From an archaeon (GTDB lineage Archaea > Iainarchaeota > Iainarchaeia > Iainarchaeales > CSSED10-239): a stretch of 64,000 bases of DNA. The notes below the pieces were generated by a model that searched no databases, had not been told where the DNA came from, and saw only the letters and a list, made by a program, of their open reading frames with translations. Position numbers and translations under genes: made by a program. The DNA lies in NCBI GenBank assembly GCA_023230325.1, contig JALNXN010000001.1, positions 1 through 64,000 on the forward strand, written 5' to 3'. Position 1 is the stretch's first letter, and the number at the start of each line of letters is the position of its first letter. Of this stretch, positions 15,970 through 25,186 are shown piece by piece.

Positions 15970-17805
15970 TTATTCAACAGTTACAGACTTTGCTAAGTTT
16001 CTTGGTTTGTCTATTTCGCAATTTTTATGATCTGCAATGTAGTATGCTAATAATTGCATAGCAATCACATTTACAAAAGTTGTAAACTGGGTATCCATTT
16101 TTGGTACAAAAATAGTATGGTCTGATAATTTTAGAATTTGTTCATCTCCTTTTGTAGCAATGGAAATAATTATTCCTCCTCTTGCTTTAATTTCTTGCAT
16201 ATTTGATATTATTTTGTCGTAGTTTTTATTTTTATTTATAATAAAAACAGAAGGCATATTCTTGTCAATTAAAGCAATTGGTCCATGTTTCATTTCTGCT
16301 GCAGGATAACCTTCTGCATGTATGTAGGAAATCTCTTTTAGCTTAAGTGCACCTTCAAGAGCTATTGGGTAATTGATTCCTCTTCCAAGATATAAAAAGT
16401 TTTTAGAATTTTTAAATTTACTTGCAATCTCTTTAATTTTTTTAGATTCATTTAAAACAATTTTAATTTTTTCAGGCAAATTGTTTAAATTATTTATAAT
16501 TTCTTTAGTTTCTTTTTCTGTAATTTTATTTAATTTTTGCCCAATAAATAAAGTAAGTAACCACAAGGACACAAGTTGATTTGTAAAAGCTTTAGTTGAG
16601 GCAACCCCAATTTCAGGTCCTGCTCTTGTATAGATTCCACAATCTGAAGTTCTTGCAATAGTTGAGCCAACAACATTAACAATTCCAAAGATTTTTGCTT
16701 TTTTTTCTTTAGCTTCCTTAATTGCTGCAAGGGTGTCTGCTGTTTCTCCTGATTGACTAATTGCAATTACTAAGCTATTTTCATCAATTATTGGATTTCT
16801 ATATCTAAACTCAGATGCATAATCTACTTCAACACTAATTCTTAAATATTTTTCAAGAACAAATTTTCCAATTAATGCACAATGCCAAGAAGTTCCACAA
16901 GCAACAATTACAATTTTATTTATGTTTTTAAAAAATTCTTTTGTTAAGCATATTCCTCCTAAGACAATTCTATTATTTTTAAAATCAATTCTTCCTGAGA
17001 GTGCATCTTTTATTTTTTCTGGTTGTTCAAAAATCTCTTTTAACATAAAATGTTTATAACCACTTTTTTCAATTTGATCAAGAGAGGTCTTAATTTTATG
17101 TATTTCTTTATTTATTTTTTGATTTTTTAGGCTTGTAATTTCATAATTAGTATCTGTAATTTTTGCAATTTCAAAATCATCTAAATAGATTACATTTTTT
17201 GTATACTCTAATATTGCAGAAGTGTCACTTGCAACAAAGAACTCATTTTTTCCAATTCCAATAATTATTGGAGAGCCTTTTCTTGCAACAATGATTTCTC
17301 TTTTGTCTTTAGATAAAACAAGCAAGCCATAAGTTCCAGTAATTTGTGTAAGTGCTTTTAAAACAGCATCTTTTAGATTATTAGATTTTTTATAGAATTT
17401 GTTAACAAGAAAGGCAATTACTTCAGAATCAGTTTGGGTTTTAAAAACGTAGCCTTCTTTTTGAAGAAGTAACTTTATAGTATCGTAATTTTCAATAATT
17501 CCGTTATGCACAATTGCTAGATTATTATCTTCTGAGAAATGAGGGTGGGCATTAATCTCATTTGGAATTCCATGTGTTGCCCACCTAGTATGTGCAATTC
17601 CTATTGTGGAATTTAGATTATTTTCTTTTTTTATTCTTTTTTCAAGATCAACTATTTTTCCTTTTGCTTTTATTATCTTTAATAGATTATTATCATGTAT
17701 GCAGACACCACAAGAATCATACCCTCTATATTCTAATCTTTTAAGTCCATTTATTAAAATTGGTATTGCTTCTTTTTTACCTATGTATCCAATTATTCCA
17801 CACAT
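15970..17805 (-). CDS. glmS: Glutamine:fructose-6-phosphate aminotransferase (isomerizing)
   Basis: The 611-residue enzyme makes glucosamine-6-phosphate from fructose-6-phosphate and glutamine, the first step to UDP-GlcNAc for surface glycans. The N-terminus MCGIIGYIG exposes the Cys nucleophile of the glutaminase domain (about 2-220), with TRWATHG and HNGIIENY. Two SIS sugar-isomerase domains follow (about 290-430 and 460-600), with CGTSWHCALIGK, SQSGETADTLAA and the C-terminal PRNLAKSVTVE. Length and motifs are complete. The next gene upstream on the minus strand (17815) is nine bases away. Confidence 0.96.
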   Translation of the reverse strand: MCGIIGYIGKKEAIPILINGLKRLEYRGYDSCGVCIHDNNLLKIIKAKGKIVDLEKRIKKENNLNSTIGIAHTRWATHGIPNEINAHPHFSEDNNLAIVHNGIIENYDTIKLLLQKEGYVFKTQTDSEVIAFLVNKFYKKSNNLKDAVLKALTQITGTYGLLVLSKDKREIIVARKGSPIIIGIGKNEFFVASDTSAILEYTKNVIYLDDFEIAKITDTNYEITSLKNQKINKEIHKIKTSLDQIEKSGYKHFMLKEIFEQPEKIKDALSGRIDFKNNRIVLGGICLTKEFFKNINKIVIVACGTSWHCALIGKFVLEKYLRISVEVDYASEFRYRNPIIDENSLVIAISQSGETADTLAAIKEAKEKKAKIFGIVNVVGSTIARTSDCGIYTRAGPEIGVASTKAFTNQLVSLWLLTLFIGQKLNKITEKETKEIINNLNNLPEKIKIVLNESKKIKEIASKFKNSKNFLYLGRGINYPIALEGALKLKEISYIHAEGYPAAEMKHGPIALIDKNMPSVFIINKNKNYDKIISNMQEIKARGGIIISIATKGDEQILKLSDHTIFVPKMDTQFTTFVNVIAMQLLAYYIADHKNCEIDKPRNLAKSVTVE

Positions 17806-17814
17806 ATCTTAATT

Positions 17815-18786
17815 TTATTTTTTATTTTCTGATATTAGTTTATTATATCTTTTTTGAACATAGAAAATGCTTTTGTTGTGAGTTAATGAGTCTTCTACAA
17901 TTCTTTCTATCCCACTAATAATGTTTGTGGGGATGGTGGTTATTTTTTCTTTTTGTGTGTATTTTGAAAGTAATTTTTCTATTCTTGAAAAATATTTTTC
18001 TCCAAAAACATTTAATTTTTGTCTACGTTCTTCTTTTGAGATTTTTGATACATAAATCTTTTGATATAAGGGGTATTTATCAGTTACTGATTTTTTATTT
18101 AAAATAGATTTTTTTGGAGTTTTTGGAATTTCTTTCTTTTGCACATTAGCTTTTGGTTTATTTTCAAATAACCCTTTAATACTTGCTAGACCTGTCTTTA
18201 CAAGGATTGTTGAAACTGCTAAGAATCTATTTTTAGTTTGCAATGTTTTAACTGACTCATAATTTTTTAAAATAAAATTAATATTTTTTTCAGGTATTCT
18301 TTTAGCAATTTCAAATAATTTTTTGTACTCATAAGGTGTAATTAATTTTTCAATTTTATTTAAAGGTAGAGATAACAAATAATTTGGGGTCATTTTTGCA
18401 ACTTCTCCAAAATTATCTTTAAAGACAATTCTTTTTCTACGTATTTCTCTACTAATTCTTAAAGAAATTTCAGCAGTTATATCTTTTAATATTTTTTTGT
18501 CTTTTGGAGGAAGTAGTTTATGGATGTTTTGTAATTCTAATATATTTAAATTAAATTTATTAATTTTTTTACCATCAAAATAATGAAATTCTTTTGAAGT
18601 AGTTGTTTTATTTAATTTTTTTAATTCTTCTTTAATTTCTTTTGTTTTATTTCTTTTATATTTTCCTAATTTTTTGTTTACACTTCTGTTTTTTAATTCA
18701 GTATTTAGCTCTTTATTAATTGTAAGCTCTGTAATTGATTTTACTGGTTTTGTAACTGTCTTTGGTTTTTTTGTTCCTAGTTTCAT
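17815..18786 (-). CDS. Lysine-rich hypothetical protein
   Basis: The 323-residue, strongly basic protein is helical, with no membrane segment. A longer open frame exists, but ATG 18786 (MKLGTKKPKTVTK) gives a normal start. The first 90 residues are Lys/Thr/Glu-rich and probably disordered. A middle part contains LPLNKIEKLITPYEYKKLFEIAKRIPEKNINFIL, and the end holds EKYFSRIEKLLSKYTQ. Its stop is nine bases from the glmS start, so the two may be co-transcribed. The charge suggests nucleic-acid binding, but no family was recognised. Confidence 0.6.
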   Translation of the reverse strand: MKLGTKKPKTVTKPVKSITELTINKELNTELKNRSVNKKLGKYKRNKTKEIKEELKKLNKTTTSKEFHYFDGKKINKFNLNILELQNIHKLLPPKDKKILKDITAEISLRISREIRRKRIVFKDNFGEVAKMTPNYLLSLPLNKIEKLITPYEYKKLFEIAKRIPEKNINFILKNYESVKTLQTKNRFLAVSTILVKTGLASIKGLFENKPKANVQKKEIPKTPKKSILNKKSVTDKYPLYQKIYVSKISKEERRQKLNVFGEKYFSRIEKLLSKYTQKEKITTIPTNIISGIERIVEDSLTHNKSIFYVQKRYNKLISENKK

Positions 18787-18923
18787 ATATATTTTCACTT
18801 TTGTAATTTTTAATTGTAAGCTTGATATTTTTATTATTATACAATACATTTAAATATGTATTTTTCATAAATTATCTGTAATAATTACAAAATTATATAT
18901 AAGTTTCTAAAGTATGTATATAT

Positions 18924-19538
18924 ATGGCAAAATTAATTACTCCTGAACAAGAATTTGAAAATCCAAATGCTTTTTATACTCAACAAGAAGTAAAGAGGTA
19001 TGAAAATAATTCTGGGATGAAAAGATCTCAAATTACTTTGACCAAAATTGCATTATCAATTAGCGGTATTAATCTAAATAATAAAAAAATATTTATTTTA
19101 GATGTTGGTTGTGGGACTGGTTTTTCTTTAGAATATTTAAAAGATTTAGGTTTTATTAATCTAAAGGGTATTGATCCATCTTTAGAAATGATAAAGATTG
19201 CAAAAGATAAGGGCTTTTTAGTAGAGGATTTAGGTTTTGAAGATCTAAATAAAATTAAAAATAAATTTGATCTAATAATTTCTATCTCTGCATTACAATG
19301 GGTAATTGCAAACAAAAGGGAACTACTTTTAAAGAATTTAATTAAAAAAATTGGAAAGGGTTTATATAATTTATTAAATGTAAATGGAAAAGCAGTAATT
19401 CAGTTTTATCCTGAGTCAGAGATCGTCTTTAAAGATATATCTTCTTCTTTTAATAGATGTGGTTTTTCTGTTCAAGAATACATCTATAATAGTGATTCTT
19501 TAAAGAAAAGGAAGTATTTTTTAATACTTTTTAAATAA
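18924..19538 (+). CDS. Bud23-like class I methyltransferase, candidate rRNA m7G methyltransferase
   Basis: The 204-residue protein has motif I LDVGCGTGFSLEYLKDLGF, GIDPSLEMIKIAKDKG and the characteristic FDLIISISALQWVIAN. The ISISAxQW sequence is the mark of Bud23/WBSCR22 enzymes, which N7-methylate a guanine in small-subunit rRNA with Trm112. The N-terminal NPNAFYTQQEVKRYE also fits the family. It lacks the basic C-terminal extension of the eukaryotic enzyme. It appears leaderless (TATATATGG). Trm112 is not in the window. Confidence 0.75.
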   Translation: MAKLITPEQEFENPNAFYTQQEVKRYENNSGMKRSQITLTKIALSISGINLNNKKIFILDVGCGTGFSLEYLKDLGFINLKGIDPSLEMIKIAKDKGFLVEDLGFEDLNKIKNKFDLIISISALQWVIANKRELLLKNLIKKIGKGLYNLLNVNGKAVIQFYPESEIVFKDISSSFNRCGFSVQEYIYNSDSLKKRKYFLILFK

Positions 19539-19736
19539 TCTGGCTTTAGATTATTAAATACATAACTTTATAAAGATAATTTCTAACATATATTGTAAGT
19601 ATTTAATTTTAATTATTTAGATTTAGGTTGGTATTTATAAGTGTTTTATAAATCTAATTAAATTTAGGTAATTTAAATTTAGAATAAAATATTTCAAAAA
19701 GAAATGTTTTAAAAAAGTAAAAAGGATGTAGATTAT

Positions 19737-20951
19737 ATGACTATTAAAAAAAATAAAAGAAAAGTTGTTATTAAATGGTTATTAATCTCTGTAATTTTTT
19801 TAGGAATTGCATTTTTAGCAACAGCCTATGCAAGTGGTACTAAAGTTGTAGATGATGAGATCTCATTACAATGGGTTTCTCACACTGAATATTGGAAAAA
19901 TGATTCAGCAGCAACAATTATTAGATTAGCAGATTATAGAGGGAATCCAATTGCTGTTAATGAATGTAGGGTTACAATTTTAAATCCTGATAAAACAGTT
20001 TTTGTAGATAATCAATTAATGACAGAATCAAATATTGCAGGGAATTGGTATAGAACAGATTCACTTGTTGATGCTCCTTTGGGAACATTTGAACAAGAAG
20101 TGACTTGTACTAGAGGGAATCAAACAATTAAGAGTTCACAGTCTTTCCACTTAAATCCAGCTTTAGAGCAAATTAATACATTAACAGGTATGACTGATAG
20201 TTTAAATTTAGAATTATCTGATGTTAATTTATCAATAACTGGGTTAGTTGAAGAAACAGGACAAGAAATTAGTGCAAATGTTACAAATCTAAATACTTCC
20301 TTAAATAACATCTTAAATGATGTAAACAATAGTATGGTTGCTCAATTTGAAAATACAAATTCAAATTTAAACACTGCACTTTCAAATGTAGAGGTTTCTG
20401 TAAATGGAACTGTAACTTCAACAGGCACAGCTATTCAATCACAGATTACTGATTTAAATACTTCTTTGTCTCAATTAATTAACAATCTAGTAATTGGAGA
20501 CTTAACTGTTCAATTAGATGGATTATTAGAAAGTTTGACAGATCAAATTGTAAGTGTTAAAGAAGACACAAATTGGTTAGTAACTCACGCTATGAATGAT
20601 TCAGACATGGATGAAATAGAAGCAAGATTTAATTCAATTGACAACAATTTACAATTGTTAGAACAATTTTGTTCAACACAAGATACTAACAGTAGTGCTT
20701 TGTGCCAAGAAATATACAATATAAAATCAGCAATAGCAGTTATGGACTCTGAGCAACAAACAAAATTAGATGAAATAAATACTACTACAGTAAATACTTG
20801 GCAATTGTTAAGTGGAGATGTAACCACAAGTATAAATAGTTTATTATCTGATATTGGAATAATTAAAGAACAGACAACAGACATTAATTCTACTGTTCAT
20901 GAAATATTAGATAGTCAACAATCAGAAATACAAGTAAGAATTATTTCATAG
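19737..20951 (+). CDS. Membrane-anchored extracellular protein with coiled-coil (paralogue of 21079)
   Basis: The 404-residue protein has a basic N-terminus and one transmembrane helix (about 13-31), then an immunoglobulin-like beta domain (about 40-145) with one cysteine pair (NECRVTI, VTCTRGN), and a long Thr/Asn/Ser-rich coiled-coil region to the end. The order is the same as in the neighbouring gene. It is probably a stalk-like surface protein. A good AAAGGATG site precedes ATG 19737. There is no C-terminal anchor, so the N-terminal helix holds it. No enzyme motif is seen. Confidence 0.7.
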   Translation: MTIKKNKRKVVIKWLLISVIFLGIAFLATAYASGTKVVDDEISLQWVSHTEYWKNDSAATIIRLADYRGNPIAVNECRVTILNPDKTVFVDNQLMTESNIAGNWYRTDSLVDAPLGTFEQEVTCTRGNQTIKSSQSFHLNPALEQINTLTGMTDSLNLELSDVNLSITGLVEETGQEISANVTNLNTSLNNILNDVNNSMVAQFENTNSNLNTALSNVEVSVNGTVTSTGTAIQSQITDLNTSLSQLINNLVIGDLTVQLDGLLESLTDQIVSVKEDTNWLVTHAMNDSDMDEIEARFNSIDNNLQLLEQFCSTQDTNSSALCQEIYNIKSAIAVMDSEQQTKLDEINTTTVNTWQLLSGDVTTSINSLLSDIGIIKEQTTDINSTVHEILDSQQSEIQVRIIS

Positions 20952-21078
20952 GTTTTTGTGGAATAATAATTTTGTTAAAAAAGAAGAATTTGGTTTTTAG
21001 AAATAAAGACCTTTTCTTTTTTTAATTTATTTTTTTAATTTAAATTTTAGTTTTAGTTTTAAAAAAGGAACAATTATT

Positions 21079-21903
21079 TTGAAAAGTATGGATGAACATA
21101 AAACACACAAGAAAATGCCTTCTGACTATAGAAGATTTAATTTTAGTAATCCTTTTTCTAAAAATAGAAATTTGTTAAGTGTAATTATTATAATTTTAAT
21201 TATTTTAGTAATAGTTTTTTTATTATTTTTCTTTTTAAGAAATAAGAATGCAACTCCAGGAATAAAGATGGTTTCAGGAACAGAATATATCTCTAATGAA
21301 GAAGGACAGGTAATTATAAGATTAGAAAATAGTATTGGAAATCCAATTGATGATGCAAATTGTATGATGTCTTTATTATATCCAGACAAATCCTTTTTTT
21401 TAATAGATATACAGATGGCTCCTACAACAGTTCCTGGTAACTATTATCATTCTTTTATAACTCCTGAAAAGGAAGGAATTTATGAGGAGCATATTGTTTG
21501 TAGTGTTCCTGTGGGGAATGATAATTTTAGAGAACTTTACATCTCTTCTTCTTTCCATGTTTCAACTGGACTTAATCTAATTGTGGAAGTCTCTAGATCA
21601 CAAAGGGAACAATATGAAGATCTTGTTAATAGAGTAAATGCTTTAGATTCAAATTTGACTGCAAAGATTAATTCTGTTGATTCTAGAGTATATAATGTTC
21701 AAACATTTATTGATAATAATGTTATGGATGAAATTGATAATTTGTCAGTAGATATTGGAGACATTAATCAAAGTATAAGTAGTTCGATGGATGGAATTGA
21801 GGGTAGGTTAAACACAACTATGCTTAATAACTTTGATGAACTTTACCAGAAATTTAGAGATAGTTATAATGCTATGGCTGGTGTTTTTGGTGGTGGAGAA
21901 TAG
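21079..21903 (+). CDS. Membrane-anchored surface protein with Ig-like domain and coiled-coil
   Basis: The 274-residue protein has a basic segment (1-35), one long hydrophobic helix (about 37-60), a beta domain (VSGTEYISNEEGQVIIRLENSIGNPIDDANC ... HIVCSVP, with paired cysteines) and a coiled-coil tail. Both paralogues share the pattern G-N-P-I-x(5)-C and the -xLLYPD/ILNPD- turn. An AAAGGA site is before TTG 21079; ATG 21088 is an alternative. It lies 127 bases downstream of its paralogue and probably works with it at the cell surface. Confidence 0.68.
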   Translation: MKSMDEHKTHKKMPSDYRRFNFSNPFSKNRNLLSVIIIILIILVIVFLLFFFLRNKNATPGIKMVSGTEYISNEEGQVIIRLENSIGNPIDDANCMMSLLYPDKSFFLIDIQMAPTTVPGNYYHSFITPEKEGIYEEHIVCSVPVGNDNFRELYISSSFHVSTGLNLIVEVSRSQREQYEDLVNRVNALDSNLTAKINSVDSRVYNVQTFIDNNVMDEIDNLSVDIGDINQSISSSMDGIEGRLNTTMLNNFDELYQKFRDSYNAMAGVFGGGE

Positions 21904-22137
21904 TTGTTTACATTTTAATATTTTTTAAATTTAATCTATAAACAAGAATATTCTTTTTAAAATTATATTTTTTTAAAAAAATAGAAAAATTATAAATTGC
22001 TGTTTTCTTATAAACTTTTCTTTTCATATATTATATATAAGTTATGATTAATTATTATGTTGGCAGAGATGTAATAAAAGACAAAATCAAATTAAAAATA
22101 AATAACTTAGAAATAAAATAAAAAATTGAATCTGAAA

Positions 22138-22284
22138 AATTAAAATTAAGATAAATTAAAATTAAGATAAATTAAAATTAAGATAAATTAAAATTAAGAT
22201 AAATTAAAATTAAGATAAATTAAAATTAAGATAAATTAAAATTAAGATAAATTAAAATTAAGATAAATTAAAATTAAGATAAAC
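22138..22284. repeat. 16-bp tandem repeat, about nine copies, directly before leuS
   Basis: The unit TAAAATTAAGATAAAT is repeated almost perfectly up to two bases before the leuS start codon. It would place the leader or the promoter within the array and would make the 5' UTR length variable by slippage. No spacers are present, so it is not a CRISPR. The remaining part of the gene-free stretch (21904-22137) shows only AT-rich sequence with TATA-like TATATATAAG near 22030. Confidence 0.9.
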
Positions 22285-22285
22285 T

Positions 22286-25150
22286 ATGTATGACTTTATA
22301 TCTTCTGAAAAGAAATGGCAAGATAAATGGAATGACCTAAAAGTAGGTGAAGTTAATTATGATTCTTCTAAACCTAAATTTTTTTTAATTTGGGCATATT
22401 TAACTGTATCTGGTTTTCACCATGTGGGGCATATGAGAGGCTATTCTTATGCTGATGCTATCTGCAGATATAAAAGAATGAATGGATATAATGTTTTACT
22501 TCCTGCTGGAGGGCATGCAACAGGAAATGGAACAATCTCAAAAGCTTATAATGTTAGAAGTAAAGATCCTCAAACAATAGAATATTATAAAGAATTAGGT
22601 TTAAATGAAAAAGATCTAGAGAAGATTTCTACACCTTTTGGCTTTATTAATTTTTTTAAAAATATTTATATTAAAGATTATAAGTCATATGGTTTTATTG
22701 GAGACTGGAGAAGATTTGTAGTTACAACTGATAAAGAATATAATAAATTTATAGAATGGCAATTTAAAAAATTAAAACAGAAAGATTTACTTGTACAAAA
22801 ACCATACTTTGCAACAGCTTGTGTTGAGTGCGGACCAGTGGCAGTTGATCCTTCTGAGATGGATCTAAAAAAAGGTGGGAATGCACAAAAGAATGAGTAT
22901 ACAATTTTAAAATTAAAATTTGAAAAGGATAACCAATATGTTGTTGTTGCAACACTTAGACCAGAAACTATTTTTGGACAAACAAATATTTGGTTAGATT
23001 ATAATGTAACTTACACAAAATTAAAAGTAGGAGAGGAAGTCTGGATTGCCTCTAAAGAATTTGCAGAAAAACTAAAATATCAAAAAGAAAATATTGAAAT
23101 ATTAGATGAGATAAAAGGAAAAGATTTGGTTGGTAAGTATGTTACTCCACCAATAATTAATAGAGAAATAATAATTTTGCCATCTGAGTTTTGTGATCCA
23201 AACATCGGTACAGGAATTGTAACCTCTGTTCCCTCTGATGCCCCTATTGATTGGATTGGATTATTTGATCTACAAAGATCAAAAGAATTAACAGAAAAGT
23301 ATGGTTTAGATTTTGAAGAATTAAAAAAAATAGAACCAATTGCAATTATTAATTCAAAAGGGTTTGGTAAATTTCCAGCAATTGAAATCTGCAAGAAATA
23401 TAATATTAATTCTCAAAAGGATATTGAGAAATTAGAGGAAGCAAAAAAAGAAGTTTATAAAAAAGGTTTTCATACTGGTGTGATGCTTGAAAATGCAGGA
23501 AAATATTCAAACTTAAAAGTTGAACAAGCAAAAGAGGAAATTAGAAATGATTTGATTAAAAGTAATTTAGCAGATATTTTTTATGATCTTTCAGAAGAAG
23601 TTGTTTGTAGGTGTGGTAAACAAGTTGTTATTAAAAAAATAGATAATCAATGGTTTATTAAATATTCAGACAAAGAACTAACTAATAACACAATTTCACA
23701 TATTAAAGATATGTTGCTTCTTCCTGAACAATATAAAAAAAACTTACCAAACATTCTTAATTGGTTTGATGACAGAGCTTGTGCTAGACAAGGTAATTGG
23801 TTGGGAACAAAATTTCCTTTTGATAAAACTTACACTATTGAACCAATCTCTGATAGTACTCTTTACCCAATATTCTATCTTGTATCTTTGTATATTAACC
23901 AAGGAATAGTTAAAGAAGAACAATTAACAGAAAATTTCTTTGATTTTGTTTATCTTGGTCTTGGAGATTCTGAAATTATTTCTAAGGAAATAAGTTTAGA
24001 TATTAAGTTACTGTTGCAGATTAGAAAGGATGTAGAGTATTGGTATCCTTTAGACATCAATCTTGGTGGACAGGACCATTTAACAGTGCACTTCCCTGTG
24101 TTTCTAATGAATCATGTAGCTTTGTTACCTAAAAAGTACTGGCCAAAGGGCATAATCGTTAACTGGTGGGTTATAAACAAATCAGGTAAAATATCTAAGT
24201 CTAAGGGTGGAGTTAGAAGTATTGGGCAAGAAGCAAAAACCTACTCTGTTGATGCTATTAGATTGTTTTATTCAAATATTGCGTCTCCATTTGTAAATAT
24301 TGATTTTCCTGAAGAGGATTTAATAAAGTATAAGCAAAGATTGGAAAAAATATATTATTTTATTGTAGACTTAGAAAATAATTTTAAATTATTAGAAATA
24401 AAAAACCTAAATAATATAGATAGATGGTTAGAATCAAAATTTAATCAAAGACTTAAAAATATTATTGGTTCTATGGATAAGATTGAATTTAAGGAAGCAA
24501 CAGATGATATTTATTTTAATATCTATAATGATTTACATTGGTATCTTAGAAGAGGTGGAAACAATAAAACACTTTTAAAAGAAATTATTAAGAAATGGAC
24601 TTTAAGTTTTGGTTTATTTACTCCACATATTGCTGAAGAGCTTAATGAAGTTTTAGGCAATCAAGAGTTAGTTTCAACATCTGTTTTCCCTAAGGTTAAT
24701 GATTCTAAGATAGATGAAAGTTTAGATACTAATGAAAAAAATATTGAAAATATTTCCTCAGAAATTAGAACTGTTTTAAAGATGGCAAATATTGAAAAAC
24801 CAAAGACAATTAAGATAATTGTTTCTAAGTCTTGGAAATATGATTTTTATAAGGATCTAAAATCAGAGCTAGAGGTTACACGAAATGTTGGACAAATAAT
24901 TTCTACTTTAATGTCTAAATATTTAGATTATAAATCTGAAATTGGAAAGATAGTTCCTAAGTTATTAAAGCAACCAAGCCTATTAGAAAACATTACTTCT
25001 CAAGAACTTGATTTAAAATTTTTTAAAGAAATTCTTCTCTTTTTAGAATCTGAATTTTCAACAAAAATGGAGATTTATAAAGCAGAAAATTTCAATGATC
25101 TAAAATCAGAGACTGCCTCTCCAGCAAAGCCAGGAATAATTGTTGAATAG
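22286..25150 (+). CDS. leuS: Leucyl-tRNA synthetase, archaeal type
   Basis: The 954-residue class I synthetase charges tRNA-Leu. The HIGH-type motif is HHVGH near residue 46, within GFHHVGHMRGYSYAD. An editing (CP1) domain follows with TLRPETIFGQTNIW and GTGIVTSVPSDAPID. The KMSKS-type motif KISKSKGG is near residue 634, after LGGQDHLTVHFP and WWVINKSG. The helical anticodon domain is at about 700-820, and an archaeal C-terminal extension completes it. Length is normal. The start ATG directly follows the tandem repeat. Confidence 0.96.
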   Translation: MYDFISSEKKWQDKWNDLKVGEVNYDSSKPKFFLIWAYLTVSGFHHVGHMRGYSYADAICRYKRMNGYNVLLPAGGHATGNGTISKAYNVRSKDPQTIEYYKELGLNEKDLEKISTPFGFINFFKNIYIKDYKSYGFIGDWRRFVVTTDKEYNKFIEWQFKKLKQKDLLVQKPYFATACVECGPVAVDPSEMDLKKGGNAQKNEYTILKLKFEKDNQYVVVATLRPETIFGQTNIWLDYNVTYTKLKVGEEVWIASKEFAEKLKYQKENIEILDEIKGKDLVGKYVTPPIINREIIILPSEFCDPNIGTGIVTSVPSDAPIDWIGLFDLQRSKELTEKYGLDFEELKKIEPIAIINSKGFGKFPAIEICKKYNINSQKDIEKLEEAKKEVYKKGFHTGVMLENAGKYSNLKVEQAKEEIRNDLIKSNLADIFYDLSEEVVCRCGKQVVIKKIDNQWFIKYSDKELTNNTISHIKDMLLLPEQYKKNLPNILNWFDDRACARQGNWLGTKFPFDKTYTIEPISDSTLYPIFYLVSLYINQGIVKEEQLTENFFDFVYLGLGDSEIISKEISLDIKLLLQIRKDVEYWYPLDINLGGQDHLTVHFPVFLMNHVALLPKKYWPKGIIVNWWVINKSGKISKSKGGVRSIGQEAKTYSVDAIRLFYSNIASPFVNIDFPEEDLIKYKQRLEKIYYFIVDLENNFKLLEIKNLNNIDRWLESKFNQRLKNIIGSMDKIEFKEATDDIYFNIYNDLHWYLRRGGNNKTLLKEIIKKWTLSFGLFTPHIAEELNEVLGNQELVSTSVFPKVNDSKIDESLDTNEKNIENISSEIRTVLKMANIEKPKTIKIIVSKSWKYDFYKDLKSELEVTRNVGQIISTLMSKYLDYKSEIGKIVPKLLKQPSLLENITSQELDLKFFKEILLFLESEFSTKMEIYKAENFNDLKSETASPAKPGIIVE

Positions 25151-25186
25151 TTATGATCGATTGTAATTTAACAAGATGTGAAAAAC

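Noticed and set aside
22138-22284. Possible CRISPR array
   Set aside because: Units are directly adjacent with no spacers and no cas genes are present.
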